DNA of 53,264 bases, from NCBI GenBank assembly GCA_007131245.1, contig SLQX01000018.1, positions 1 to 53,264 on the forward strand, in the 5' to 3' direction. This stretch comes from Bacteroidales bacterium (lineage in GTDB: Bacteria; Bacteroidota; Bacteroidia; Bacteroidales; UBA7960). The translations under genes and the position numbers were made by a program. Below the pieces are notes generated by a model. It was not told the origin of the DNA and did not search any database. It saw nothing but the letters and a program-made list of their open reading frames with translations. Positions 19,010-28,497 of the stretch are shown piece by piece (positions within the stretch are counted from its first letter, which is position 1; each line of letters begins with the position of its first letter).

Positions 19010-20215
19010 TCAGCTGCCGCCTCTGAATTGTGAGGCTTCATCCGAGCCAGCTGTTGCATCTCCGGGGCTGTAGGATTTGGCACCCGTACCAGCCAGCTGG
19101 CCTTTATCTACAATCAGGTACTCATCACGAATGGGTTGGTTTTCCAACCAGCTTTCCAGTATTTCACGCACCCCTGATGCATAGCGTGCCTGGGCAGAAA
19201 GGCTGGTCCCCGAAGTGTGTGGCGTCATCCCATGGTAGGGCATGGTGCGCCATGGATGGTCCCGGGGCGGGGGTTGCGGAAACCAAACATCACCGGCATA
19301 TCCTGCAAGCTTTCCTGTCTCCAATGCCCCTGCAATAGCATCACGATCACAAAGCTTTCCACGGGCTGTGTTGATTATGTAGCTGCCCCGCTTCATTTGG
19401 GATATCATATCATCATCTATCAGGTGCTCTGTCTCAGGGTATAGCGGACAGTGTAAAGAAATCACATCACTTACACCAACCAACGACTCAACTGTTGGAT
19501 GGTAAGTAACCCCCAACTCCTGTTCCACTTCAGGAGCCAGCCTATGACGATCAGTATAATGCAAATTCACATCAAAGGGTACAAGGCGGCGCAATACGCC
19601 CAAACCTATTCTACCAGCAGCAACGATACCCACATTCATACCCTCCAAATCGTAAGAACGTTCAACACAGTCAGCAATATTCCACCCCTTGTCAATAACC
19701 CATTGATACGACGGAATATAGTTGCGAACCAGCGAAAGAATCATCATAACAGTATGCTCTGACACACTCACACTGTTGCACCAGGTTACCTCTGCTACAG
19801 TAATGCCACGCTGCATGGCAGCATCCAGATTAACATGATCAGATCCTATACCTGCGGTTATCCCTAATTTCAATTTTTTAGCTTTGTCAATACGTTCACG
19901 GGTAAGGTAAGCGGGCCAAAATGGCTGTGAAATAACCACATCAGCATCCGGAAGCTCCCTCTCAAACAGAGAGTCTGGCCCATCCTTATCGCTGGTAACC
20001 ACTAACTGATGGCCCTCGCTTTCCAGGAAACGACGAAGACCTAACTCGCCTGAAACACTTCCCAGCAGTTCTCCGGGTTTAAAGTCTATAGATCTGGGAG
20101 CAGGCAGGGACTGACCGTCAGGGTATTTACTAAGGCTGGGGATTTGATCACGAGCATAACTCTTGGGATACCCCTTTACCGGGTCGTCATATAATACACA
20201 CAGAATTTTTGCCAT
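19010..20215 (-). CDS. fdh: NAD-dependent formate dehydrogenase (metal-free)
   Basis: The enzyme oxidises formate to CO2 with reduction of NAD+. Start set at ATG 20215 (MAKILCVLYDDPV), which aligns with the N-terminus I remember for Pseudomonas sp. 101 FDH; the ORF track adds 47 unrelated residues. The result is 401 residues, matching the family. Seen in order: SQPFWPAYLT, the catalytic Asn in TWCNSVSVSEH, NAD-binding AAGRIGLGVLRRL, the NAD-selecting Asp in HYTDRHRL, the active-site Arg in NTARGKLCDRD, and GDVWFPQPPPRDHPW with TPHTSG carrying the catalytic His. The end also matches. No molybdenum-type FDH or C1 genes lie nearby. Closeness to methylotroph enzymes suggests lateral acquisition. 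Confidence 0.96.
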   Translation of the reverse strand: MAKILCVLYDDPVKGYPKSYARDQIPSLSKYPDGQSLPAPRSIDFKPGELLGSVSGELGLRRFLESEGHQLVVTSDKDGPDSLFERELPDADVVISQPFWPAYLTRERIDKAKKLKLGITAGIGSDHVNLDAAMQRGITVAEVTWCNSVSVSEHTVMMILSLVRNYIPSYQWVIDKGWNIADCVERSYDLEGMNVGIVAAGRIGLGVLRRLVPFDVNLHYTDRHRLAPEVEQELGVTYHPTVESLVGVSDVISLHCPLYPETEHLIDDDMISQMKRGSYIINTARGKLCDRDAIAGALETGKLAGYAGDVWFPQPPPRDHPWRTMPYHGMTPHTSGTSLSAQARYASGVREILESWLENQPIRDEYLIVDKGQLAGTGAKSYSPGDATAGSDEASQFRGGS

Positions 20216-20480
20216 AACAATTAAGTTTTTAGGTGAATAAATCAACCAGGGTGAAAACAACACCCAGGAAGTTTGGTTATAAAGATTTTTGCAGCCATTA
20301 TCTACATGGATACAGACCTGCAAAAGCATTGAAAAAACAGTTGGTTCAGCAGCCACCGAAAAACGGAACTCACATTAGCAGAACAATGGGTTTTTTAAAA
20401 CCAGATAGACTCAGCGGGCATCATTCCGACAAACAGTTCAGGTCAAGTCTTCAGCAACGCAAACTGAGCAGCTCACCTGT

Positions 20481-21173
20481 TTAATCTTCATCTAAAAACG
20501 ACAGACGAAGACTCAGTCCCAGTGAAAATTGCAGCGGCACCCAGGAGTACTCCTCTATTTCAGTTAAAGGAAGAGAAACACCTGTCTGGAGGGATATTTT
20601 CAGTATATCATACCCAAATCTCAGAAAAAGAGCGGGTTCAATAAAAACATCATTAAATGTTTGGGGATGAACCTGCTCATTGACTGTGAAGTTGCTTACA
20701 CTCAGCAGCAAGGTTGTGGCAGAAACTCCCAAATCCACATAATCCGAAGTAAATGCAAGATTCCCCTGCACAAAAGGTCTGAAATAGTTGGCGGAAGCAT
20801 TACGCGTATGTGGAGAACCAGTCATGGTCCACTCAGAGTAACCTTCACCCCGGCCAAAACCTGCCCCGGCGTATCCTTCTAATAACCCAAAGCCTCCCCA
20901 AAGCGGCCTATACATTCCGGTTGCCGCTTCCAAATAAGCGTGACGATTATGACTTTCCTCAAACCCCGGTTGATAGGAAACAGCTGTTCGTATTCCAACC
21001 CTGTCGGTCAGCGCATAGGCAGCCTGTAAATCAGTACCACCAGTACCCAGATGCACCTCTGCCTGAAAATCCTTTTTTTCCTGCAAAAGGGGAGCATGAA
21101 CAACCGGAGGCACATACACCGGTGTACAGGCATAAAACAAAACCACTACCCATATGAACCAAACTCTCTTCAT
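20481..21173 (-). CDS. putative outer-membrane beta-barrel lipoprotein
   Basis: 230 residues. MKRVWFIWVVVLFYAC resembles a lipoprotein signal, with Cys at the end of the hydrophobic stretch. The rest alternates hydrophobic and polar residues with Gly and aromatic positions (GTGGTDLQAAYALTDRVGIRTAVSY, GFGLLEGYAGAGFGRGEGY, LRFGYDILKISLQTGVSLPL) and ends LGLSLRLSFLDED, which fits an 8-12-strand outer-membrane barrel. No specific family was recognised. It is a single minus-strand gene diverging from the next porin-like gene. Confidence 0.8.
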   Translation of the reverse strand: MKRVWFIWVVVLFYACTPVYVPPVVHAPLLQEKKDFQAEVHLGTGGTDLQAAYALTDRVGIRTAVSYQPGFEESHNRHAYLEAATGMYRPLWGGFGLLEGYAGAGFGRGEGYSEWTMTGSPHTRNASANYFRPFVQGNLAFTSDYVDLGVSATTLLLSVSNFTVNEQVHPQTFNDVFIEPALFLRFGYDILKISLQTGVSLPLTEIEEYSWVPLQFSLGLSLRLSFLDED

Positions 21174-21462
21174 TTACACCTTCTATTTCTTTATATAAAT
21201 TAAACGCAATCCCATATTTAAGGCGACACTTGCTTTCTATTTAAATATACAAATTTAATGCTGATTTTCAAAACTTAAAAGGTTAAATACACTTCATAAT
21301 AATTCATTTAAGTTCTTGTATCCTCTGCTTTTTGTCAAAGCCGGGCCGTGGCAGATCAACCATGCGTTTCAGAAAAAAGAAAAAGACTTAAAGAAATTAA
21401 AATAAATTGTTAATTTTACCGCTGATTTAAATACAACCTCTTTTCAACTAATTTTTATTTCT

Positions 21463-22092
21463 ATGAAAACGAAATTTGTTGCAACCATTGTTGCACTGAC
21501 CATGTCAACAACCCTTATGGGCCAAGCCGCTGAAGGTGGCTATTTTGCAGGTGGATCTTTTAATTTCTCCATTAGCTCATCTTCCTCAACATCTGGCAAT
21601 ACAACGATAGACGGTCCTACAACCACAAGGTTTGGGATAAACCCGATTGCGGGGATGTTTTTGGATGACAATCTGGCAATTGGTGCAGGAGTTGGTTTCA
21701 ACCTGAACTCCCAAAAAACCCCCATGGGAGATAATGATGTTACAGTAACCCAGACGGTTTTTAGCCTTTCACCTTTTGCCCGATATTATATGGGTGCAGA
21801 AAATGTTGGATTATATGCAGAGGCAGGAATTGGCGTTGGATTTGGCGGCTCAAGTGTAAAATCGGGGAATACCACCACCGATGGCCCCAGCATTTTCAAC
21901 TTTGATATTGGTGTGGTTCCTGGCGTCTATTATTACATAGCCCCCGGCTTAAGCCTTGAAGCCCGCTTTGGCTTTTTGGGCCTCGAAAGGTCTCAGCAGA
22001 AAGACGACAACGATGACAAAGAAGTACAAACCGACTTTGGACTTACACTTAATCCCTCTTCCCTCTCATTTGGGATGACCTACCACTTTTAA
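21463..22092 (+). CDS. porin-like outer-membrane beta-barrel protein
   Basis: 209 residues with a signal peptide cleaved near LMGQAAEG. Barrel-type beta strands follow (GYFAGGSFNFSISSS, LAIGAGVGFNLNS, LSPFARYYMGAENVGLYAEAGIGVGFG, LSLEARFGFLGLER), and the chain ends in GMTYHF with terminal Phe, the standard barrel-assembly signal. Family: OMP_b-brl (outer membrane protein beta-barrel). It stands alone with its own terminator. Role unknown, structural or small-pore. Confidence 0.88.
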   Translation: MKTKFVATIVALTMSTTLMGQAAEGGYFAGGSFNFSISSSSSTSGNTTIDGPTTTRFGINPIAGMFLDDNLAIGAGVGFNLNSQKTPMGDNDVTVTQTVFSLSPFARYYMGAENVGLYAEAGIGVGFGGSSVKSGNTTTDGPSIFNFDIGVVPGVYYYIAPGLSLEARFGFLGLERSQQKDDNDDKEVQTDFGLTLNPSSLSFGMTYHF

Positions 22093-22685
22093 AGTAAAAA
22101 TTCCTCATCAAAACGTTATAAGTAAAAAAATCCACCCGGAACCCTATTGTTGGGTTTCCGGGTTTTTATTTTTCAAAAGAGTGGAAAAAGCAGTTCCCCG
22201 AAAATCGAACCTGCTATCTATCCATGTAAAAAACGCACTCTCCAAATATCCAGCCCACAAGGAAAAGCAAAAAATGGTATTGAAGCTTATCATAAGATTT
22301 TATTGTAAGGCAGGGCGGGCATTCAGAAACAACTGCAAGAAAGGAGAAACCTATCTTTTTCTTTATTATATTTTGGCTTAGGTTAGCCATGACTAGACAA
22401 ACAGTAAAAAAAGAGGTTAAAACCAATTAGCAGCGTATAGTTGGGAAGAGAGCACCTCCAATACAGTCAATCTTTTCAGACATACCCGCCTGTCCGTCAG
22501 CTATTAAGCAGCATTGTTCGTAAGAAACCCGTAAACTTTAAGACATCATGGGCTCTCTGAAAAAAGGATTCCATAATATTCACTAAATTTACAGTACAAA
22601 AAACCAATGCATCTAAACATTTTTTATTTTCAATCGTAAATACAAGCGTTCGGTTTAAACTTTTCAAACAAAACAACAAATAAAC
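22093..22685. other. intergenic, about 590 bp, no gene seen
   Basis: Beyond the terminator at 22134-22173 it is AT-rich. Short ORFs on both strands (22181-22381 plus, 22214-22426 minus, 22497-22877 minus) have no domain and overlap each other or the next gene. TAAATTTA near 22583 is a weak -7 candidate for the HAD fusion gene. Confidence 0.5.
22134..22173 (+). terminator. Rho-independent terminator after the barrel gene
   Basis: ACCCGGAACCC (22134-22144) pairs with GGGTTTCCGGGT (22152-22163) with one bulged T, loop TATTGTT, then TTTTATTTTT. Confidence 0.9.
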
Positions 22686-25600
22686 ATGGTCTATTCCAGC
22701 ATAACTACACAGCAAAAAATAAAAGAGCATTCTATTGTTTCGTTTGATATTTTTGACACCCTGATTATAAGGCCCTATATCAATCCCACGGATGTTTTTC
22801 ACCACATCGAAAGAAATTTGAACCTTAAAAGATATGCCCAAGCCCGCATTAAAGCCGAAAAAAAGGCACGCAGCCATGCCTTAGAAGATGAAATAAGCTT
22901 TGCTGCCATTTATGACAGAATCGATAAAAAGTTTAAGAAAGCCGCACCATATGAGCTTGAATTTGAAAAACAAGTTTGCATTCAAAATCCTGAAATATTT
23001 GCTCTTTATCAGGAAGCCATCAGGCTCAATAAGAGGGTTATTTTTGTTTCTGATATGTACCTGCCAGAAGAGGCAGTGAAAGAAATACTGCAAAAAGCAG
23101 GTTATGATAAGTATGATCATCTGTTTCTTTCTTCATCAGCAAAGAAAAGAAAGCATACAGGAAAACTTTTCGACGAGGTAATACAAAAATACAATGTTCC
23201 CCAGGAAAAAATATTACACATAGGAGATAACAGGGAAAACGATTACAATCAAGCCCGAAAAAAAGGAATTAATGCCATTTTGTACCCCAAGGTAATGGAT
23301 AGATTCCTGGAAAATTACCCTAACCTGAAATTCCTATTGTATAAAAATTATGACTCCAGGTTTAAAGTGGACCCGCTAAGTATTTCCATTATTCTTGGAT
23401 TAAACGCTGTTTTATGGGTAAGTAATCCTAACAGGAGTTACTGGACGCATGTTGGCGCTCTCTATGCCGGACCCTTTTTATATTATTTTTCAAGGTGGAT
23501 ATACGATAGTGCCAAAAAAAAGAATATCAAAAACATTGCTTTAGCAGCCCGTGATGGATACAATCTGTTGAAAATCATAAACCTGTTTAATTCGAAAAAT
23601 GAGCTAAATCCACAGTATGTGTATTTGCCAAGACATGTTTCCGAAACATCAAATATTAATACACTTGATGATCTAAAGACTTTCTTTCAGGAAATTGGCA
23701 AGACCTGCGAAGCCCTTGAGACCTTCATTATCGAATTTTCCAAAGAAAGTACAAAAATCCAAAAAGCCTGGGAGTTGTTCTCTGCTCAAAACCCCAAATA
23801 CACACACGAATCTCTTCAGGAGTTTATATTGCATCATCAGGAAGCATTTTTAAAAACATCGCTCAAAAAGCGAGAAATTGTAAAAGAATACTTGAATCAT
23901 CTGAATCTGCTTTCTGACGATCTTATTGTGGTTGACTCCTCTTGTACCAAAGCACGCCCCCAAAACTTACTCAATAAAATTATAGCTGAAGACAATCTGG
24001 GTATTTCCTTGCAGGGTTTGTATTACAAAATCAATAATCCGCAACGTCATTTAGCACAAATTGATGTTCGGCCGCGGGTAGACAGAAAGTATCAGACTGA
24101 CAAATGGGATTTAATGGAGTTCTTTATGTCTTCCCCTGAAAAACCCATTTTGTCGATAGGAAAAACCAACAACGGCTTCTTTCCTGTCTATAAAGCCATA
24201 GAAAGCAACAAACATGAAGAAGTAAGAATTCGAGCATCCGAATTATTATCCGATGGCATAAACGATTTCGCAAAATTGGCTTATAAGATATTTGGAGACT
24301 CTCTCATTATTAAAGATTTGGATACGGCTGTTGCCTATGTTAACCAATATATAAACTACCCTGGCATACAAGACATCTCCTACCTGAAGCATTTATATCA
24401 CTCCGTGAATAATGATGATGAATATGCTCCCATACTTTTGAAAGACAATATATTTGAAAATAATCTAAGAAAGATCCATGGTCAAAGGGTTAATGTGAAA
24501 CGGGTTACTCCCGAACTTGAAAACTACTTTAACCCCTTGCACTTACACCGAGGAAATAACGCTGAAGAAAATTCCGTGGTGGCTTTAAATGTGGCTTCCG
24601 GCAGACCTGATTCAGTTGGCACGGAAGAGGCCTTAATTATGAAAGGCAAAAATGAATCTTTCAGAGAAATAGCAAGGACAAAACTATGGAGTCAGGATAA
24701 TGCTATAAATATATTTTTAATTCCAGGCACCCCCAAAAAAATTGTTTATAACGATTACGATTCCCCATCAAAAAAAGCTGTGGGAATTTTTACAGATATG
24801 AGCACCGGCGAAAGTGTGAGGTTTGCTCATCCCATTTTACATGTTTCCCATGATGGGAAATGGGTGCTATGGTTAGATGAAAAAGAATTGCCTTCCGAAG
24901 GAACCCCTATAAACACACCAGGCGACATATCAAATTTGACTCTATTAAACAAAACAATATCCATCGCCAACACCCGCATAGTTTTATCCAGCATATCTGA
25001 TAACGCAGAAAACATCGACTTACCTTTTTCATCTATTATTGAGGCCATACATCCTGGAGCCAAAGATGATACCGACCAGGCTATCATCCAAAAAATAAGC
25101 TTTTTCCCGGAGCAAAACAGGTTGTTTTTGGTCATAAGGCTGATTATTTCGGAATCCTCTCCGCTTAATTATATTGTCAGCACTGATTTTTCGGGTGAAG
25201 TTTCTTATAGCATGCGTTTTGAACTTGCAGCTTATTGCTGGAAAGACCGTCAGTCTATTTATGCGATAGGCAAAGACAAACCGGATTCCAATGCCGAAGC
25301 ATTGTATACAATCCATTTTACAAAAAAAGAAATCGAAACCATTAATAAAACGCATTTTCATGGTGTCCGACATTTTAGTGCGCATCCCAAAGGTGATTAT
25401 ATCATTTTTGAGTCTTCTCCGGAGCAGGAAATTCCCTATCGAAAACTCCAGCTATTCGATATCAAAAAGCAGAATACAGTGGTTTTGGGTTATTTTTATT
25501 CTCCCAATATTAACTCCCATATCATTGGAAACCCAACAAACAGTTTGCGCCCCCATTGGGTGGCCCAGGGCGATTTTATTTTTTTAGAATCCAGGCATGA

Positions 25601-25823
25601 AGGTTTTAAGGCCGTGTATACAATCCCGGGGCATGAGGCAATTGGTGAACTAAGTAAAGCGTTTAATATCATTTCTGAAGAAGAAATCCAGAAAACGCTA
25701 AAGCTCATTTCATCACATAGGAACAAAGGCTTTTATCAGCTTGTCAAACAAAAAATGAAGAACAGGCTGAAACCCATCATCTACAGAGCACGAAGGTTGG
25801 TAAACAGAGATTTTCTCAGCTAA
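22686..25823 (+). CDS. HAD-superfamily hydrolase (COG5610-like) fused to a propeller-like C-terminal half
   Basis: 1045 residues, no signal peptide. Residues 15-210 form a HAD phosphatase with all four motifs: D21/D24 in SFDIFDTLI, Ser in FVSDMYLP, Lys in KHTGKLFDEV, and HIGDNRENDYNQA. Residues of about 240-480 form a second unit seen in capsule-linked COG5610 proteins (YWTHVGALYAGPFLYYF, NIALAARDGYNLLKI, LIVVDSSCTKARPQ). From about 640 on the chain changes to TolB/propeller-like repeats (ALIMKGKNESFREIA, HVSHDGKWVLWLDE, FSAHPKGDYIIFESS, RPHWVAQGDFIFLES) before a basic tail. By family the HAD units occur near surface-polysaccharide genes, but none is nearby here. The fusion looks unusual; its substrate is unknown. 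Confidence 0.85.
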   Translation: MVYSSITTQQKIKEHSIVSFDIFDTLIIRPYINPTDVFHHIERNLNLKRYAQARIKAEKKARSHALEDEISFAAIYDRIDKKFKKAAPYELEFEKQVCIQNPEIFALYQEAIRLNKRVIFVSDMYLPEEAVKEILQKAGYDKYDHLFLSSSAKKRKHTGKLFDEVIQKYNVPQEKILHIGDNRENDYNQARKKGINAILYPKVMDRFLENYPNLKFLLYKNYDSRFKVDPLSISIILGLNAVLWVSNPNRSYWTHVGALYAGPFLYYFSRWIYDSAKKKNIKNIALAARDGYNLLKIINLFNSKNELNPQYVYLPRHVSETSNINTLDDLKTFFQEIGKTCEALETFIIEFSKESTKIQKAWELFSAQNPKYTHESLQEFILHHQEAFLKTSLKKREIVKEYLNHLNLLSDDLIVVDSSCTKARPQNLLNKIIAEDNLGISLQGLYYKINNPQRHLAQIDVRPRVDRKYQTDKWDLMEFFMSSPEKPILSIGKTNNGFFPVYKAIESNKHEEVRIRASELLSDGINDFAKLAYKIFGDSLIIKDLDTAVAYVNQYINYPGIQDISYLKHLYHSVNNDDEYAPILLKDNIFENNLRKIHGQRVNVKRVTPELENYFNPLHLHRGNNAEENSVVALNVASGRPDSVGTEEALIMKGKNESFREIARTKLWSQDNAINIFLIPGTPKKIVYNDYDSPSKKAVGIFTDMSTGESVRFAHPILHVSHDGKWVLWLDEKELPSEGTPINTPGDISNLTLLNKTISIANTRIVLSSISDNAENIDLPFSSIIEAIHPGAKDDTDQAIIQKISFFPEQNRLFLVIRLIISESSPLNYIVSTDFSGEVSYSMRFELAAYCWKDRQSIYAIGKDKPDSNAEALYTIHFTKKEIETINKTHFHGVRHFSAHPKGDYIIFESSPEQEIPYRKLQLFDIKKQNTVVLGYFYSPNINSHIIGNPTNSLRPHWVAQGDFIFLESRHEGFKAVYTIPGHEAIGELSKAFNIISEEEIQKTLKLISSHRNKGFYQLVKQKMKNRLKPIIYRARRLVNRDFLS

Positions 25824-26110
25824 AGAAAAGAAATGACAATTCATTCACAAATTGCAGCCAGAAAATAACTAACCAATTGTTTTTCACCTGATTCGCTGCT
25901 GTCTTTCAAGTAAACAAACCCAATATGATGAATATAGGCTCAGGGCAGGGTATAACAATCTTTTCCGGTTTGTCTCTCCTCAACACGAAGCTTACATAGC
26001 AGCTTGCCATCTTTATAATTTTTTAAAGTTGGTATTGTGATATGCTTGGGAAGTTTTTGGGACGAAATTTCACAGAAACTATGGAAAGTAACTTTAAGCA
26101 AGATTAAACG
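25824..26110. other. intergenic between HAD fusion and tRNA terminator
   Basis: No coding signal or clear terminator for the HAD gene. The minus-strand ORF 25940-26317 runs through the tRNA and its terminator and is rejected. Confidence 0.5.
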
Positions 26111-26150
26111 AAAAAAGACGAAACCCCCTGTATTCAGGGCATCTCGTCTT
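26111..26150 (-). terminator. Rho-independent terminator of tRNA-Gln
   Basis: On the minus strand AAGACGAGATGCCCTG pairs with CAGGGGGTTTCGTCTT, a two-part stem (CCCTG/CAGGG, AAGACG/CGTCTT) with a 4-nt loop, followed by TTTT. It begins about 40 nt after the tRNA. Confidence 0.85.
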
Positions 26151-26191
26151 ATTTTGTTTAATGTCAGTCTTGTGGCCTTGACTGGACTTTG

Positions 26192-26262
26192 TTGACCGAC
26201 CAGGATTCGAACCTGGACAGACAGCTCCAAAAACTGTAGTGCTACCGTTACACCATCGGTCA
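26192..26262 (-). tRNA. tRNA-Gln (anticodon UUG)
   Basis: The minus strand folds as a cloverleaf: acceptor TGACCGA/TCGGTCA with discriminator A, D-arm around GTGTAACGGTAGCAC, anticodon stem ACAGT/GCTGT with loop TTTTGGA (anticodon TTG, reading CAA), and T-arm CCAGGTTCGAATCCTGG. The CCA end is not encoded. It forms its own transcription unit, with promoter at 26289-26320 and terminator at 26111-26150. Confidence 0.96.
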
Positions 26263-26886
26263 GTATTGGTTGTTTTGCTAACGGATTGCAAAAGTATAAA
26301 AAAAATGATTCCACCACAATTTTTTGAAGAAAAATATTGATTTTTTTTTGCCCTCCTTTATCGTGATAATTTTCTCTTGCTTTTAGAATCCTGATTTTCT
26401 GACATTAAAAAAAAACGCAATGAAAAACTTTGGTTCTTTTTTTTTTTTAAAAACATGGTTTCTTAAAAAAGAGGTAAGGTTTTGGAAGTTGTTGGTTCAA
26501 AACCGCCAATTGAAGCAACTTAAAATATAAATCATGTAAAAACCTTCTGATTGGCATTCCTTTGTTTTTCCAACCCAGGCCACCTCCCACAACATTTTAT
26601 CAACAAAAGCCTGACAACCCATGCTCACCCCTGTAAGCACATGAGGATAAAAGCATGGCTAAACCCTAATCAAATCCTGATTACTCTTGATCATATATAC
26701 TTACAATATTTTGCAGGAGAACCAATAACTTTTTTGGTATTTTTCCAAAATTCACATTACTTTTATGCCGCTTTAATAAAGGAATATTGCTAAGTGCTTT
26801 GTATATAAAAACCTGATTATATTACCAGGCACAGGGGATTCAAAAAAAATGGATAAAAAAATAACAAGTAACAACCATTCGATGTT
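26263..26886. other. divergent intergenic region, about 620 bp
   Basis: It holds the tRNA promoter on the minus strand. TTTG near 26735 with TACTTTTA 21 bp further (near 26758) is a possible promoter for the MFS gene. Homopolymer A and T runs are frequent. No convincing gene is seen; a 36-codon ORF at 26420 is discussed under rejected items. Confidence 0.5.
26289..26320 (-). promoter_or_regulatory. promoter of tRNA-Gln
   Basis: On the minus strand ATTG (26317-26320) is followed after 20 bp by TACTTTTG (26289-26296), matching the Bacteroidota form TTTG-N19-TAnnTTTG with one change. Transcription would start about 20 nt before the tRNA. Confidence 0.6.
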
Positions 26887-28470
26887 ATGCTGAAATTTCA
26901 AAAAAATCTCACCAATTCATTTTATGCCATGTTGAGCCTGCCTGCCACGGCCATGGGTTTTGCTTTGGCAGTTCAGATAGCGGCCCTCAGCTGGCTTCTC
27001 AGCACAAAATATGGCCTGGAAATCAGGGATATTGGACTGGTATGGGCCACGGGGCCCTTTGCGGGTATTGTGGGGCAAGTAATCATTGGTATCATCAGCG
27101 ACAATGTATGGGTTTGGAATGGCAGGCGCCGGGCTTTTATTTGGATTGGGGGAGTTTTAGCAGCATTGGGATTACTGGCTTTGCCTCACATCGGTCTGAT
27201 ACAAGCCGGCCTGGGCCTTAGCGGTGTCCTGGGGGTGGCCATTACCGTTTCGCTCACCCTGGATCTGGCCATCAACGTTAGTTTCAACCCAACCCGTTCT
27301 ATCATTGCCGATGTAACCCCCGAGGGAAGACCCCGCACCAAAGGATACACATGGATGCAAACCGTTTCAGGTACATTCGGGGTGTTGGCTTACCTTATTG
27401 GTGCCATTTGGGACAACTATGTCCTTATTTACTTTGGCGCTATACTGGTGTTTCTCTTCTCGGTACTCCCCCCGTTTTTCGTTAAAGAGCCAAGATATTT
27501 GGGGCAGTACGGTCGTGAGGATGAAAAGCCCGACCAAAGCAAGCAAGAGGAAACACCTTCCAGCAATGAAGCCTCCTTCATCGAAATACTGAAAACCATC
27601 ATGCCCTTATGGGGTTTCCTGATATATGCCATATATGGCTTTGCAGTAAGGTTGGGAGGAGTCCCCAGGGTGCCTTATTATGCAGTGGAGATTTTTAGCA
27701 TGGCCCTTACAATCGGCCTGATGATTTATACCCTGTCGCGCAAAGAGGAAGGAAAGTCACGCGCCAAAGGAGGGCTCATAGGCTTCCAAAAGGTTCTGTC
27801 AGCTCATGCCTTTACCTGGATAGGAGTTCAAACCATGTTTATCTACATGTTTGCCTTTGTGCGTTACCGTGTACCTGAGATAGCTGACTTTGAAATAGAC
27901 CCTGCATTAATGGAAGCCCTTGACAACGGTTCAGAAAATGCGGCCAACGAGCAGGCATCTGCCCTGGAGGCCATCAACGATACCATCGGTCGAATTGTAA
28001 ACTGGAGTTTCTTTTCTCTGAACCTGGTGGCCGCCATTATTCCGGTGGTTGTGCTGGAGCCACTGGCAGCCCGCTTCGGCAGGGTAAAAGTTCACGCCTT
28101 CAGCATTGCCATCATGGCTGTCGGATACACCAGCCTGGTCTACATGGGTTTTTCGCCGTGGGTAATATATAGTCTGATGGCTATTGTGGGTGTTGGATGG
28201 GCAGCCACCATCAGCCTGCCATTTGCCATTATGTCACAAAAAATTCCACAATCACGAATGGGGCTTTACATGGGCCTTTTCAACCTTTCCGTAGTACTCC
28301 CCCAGTTTGTGTCCAGCCTTGGAGTGGGTGAATTGGTAAATGATGTAGAAGACAAAAGCATTATATTTATTATTAGTGCCATTACGGTGGCGATATCGGC
28401 CATTGCCTGGGCAATGATCAAGGAACCGGTGGATACTTATACTGCCAACCCTGTTGCCAATGATGAATAA
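26887..28470 (+). CDS. MFS transporter, SLC45/GPH-like sugar carrier
   Basis: 527 residues with about 12 hydrophobic segments, so an inner-membrane permease. Family hallmarks are the N-terminal PATAMGFALAVQIAALSWLLS, the loop DNVWVWNGRRRAFIWIGG (the RRRP-like signature of SLC45 sucrose/maltose carriers), NPTRSIIADVTPEGRPRTKGYTWM and GWAATISLPFAIMSQ near the end. An acidic loop (about residues 335-375, MEALDNGSENAANEQASA) is inserted between helices. It probably imports maltose, sucrose or related sugars with protons or sodium. The TlpA-like lipoprotein gene follows 27 bp later and could be co-transcribed. Confidence 0.9.
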   Translation: MLKFQKNLTNSFYAMLSLPATAMGFALAVQIAALSWLLSTKYGLEIRDIGLVWATGPFAGIVGQVIIGIISDNVWVWNGRRRAFIWIGGVLAALGLLALPHIGLIQAGLGLSGVLGVAITVSLTLDLAINVSFNPTRSIIADVTPEGRPRTKGYTWMQTVSGTFGVLAYLIGAIWDNYVLIYFGAILVFLFSVLPPFFVKEPRYLGQYGREDEKPDQSKQEETPSSNEASFIEILKTIMPLWGFLIYAIYGFAVRLGGVPRVPYYAVEIFSMALTIGLMIYTLSRKEEGKSRAKGGLIGFQKVLSAHAFTWIGVQTMFIYMFAFVRYRVPEIADFEIDPALMEALDNGSENAANEQASALEAINDTIGRIVNWSFFSLNLVAAIIPVVVLEPLAARFGRVKVHAFSIAIMAVGYTSLVYMGFSPWVIYSLMAIVGVGWAATISLPFAIMSQKIPQSRMGLYMGLFNLSVVLPQFVSSLGVGELVNDVEDKSIIFIISAITVAISAIAWAMIKEPVDTYTANPVANDE

Positions 28471-28497
28471 TTTTCAGAACATTAATAAACCCTTTTT

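Noticed and set aside
26192-26262. tRNA-Gln as an attachment site of an integrated element
   Set aside because: No integrase, no duplicated tRNA end and no foreign gene block is seen on either side.
25940-26317. 125-residue minus-strand ORF
   Set aside because: It reads through the tRNA-Gln gene, its promoter and its terminator.
26420-26530. Small ORF of 36 codons (MKNFGSFFFLKTWFL...) between tRNA-Gln and the MFS gene
   Set aside because: It runs through a 12-T homopolymer, has low-complexity content and no clear ribosome site; chance is the simpler reading.
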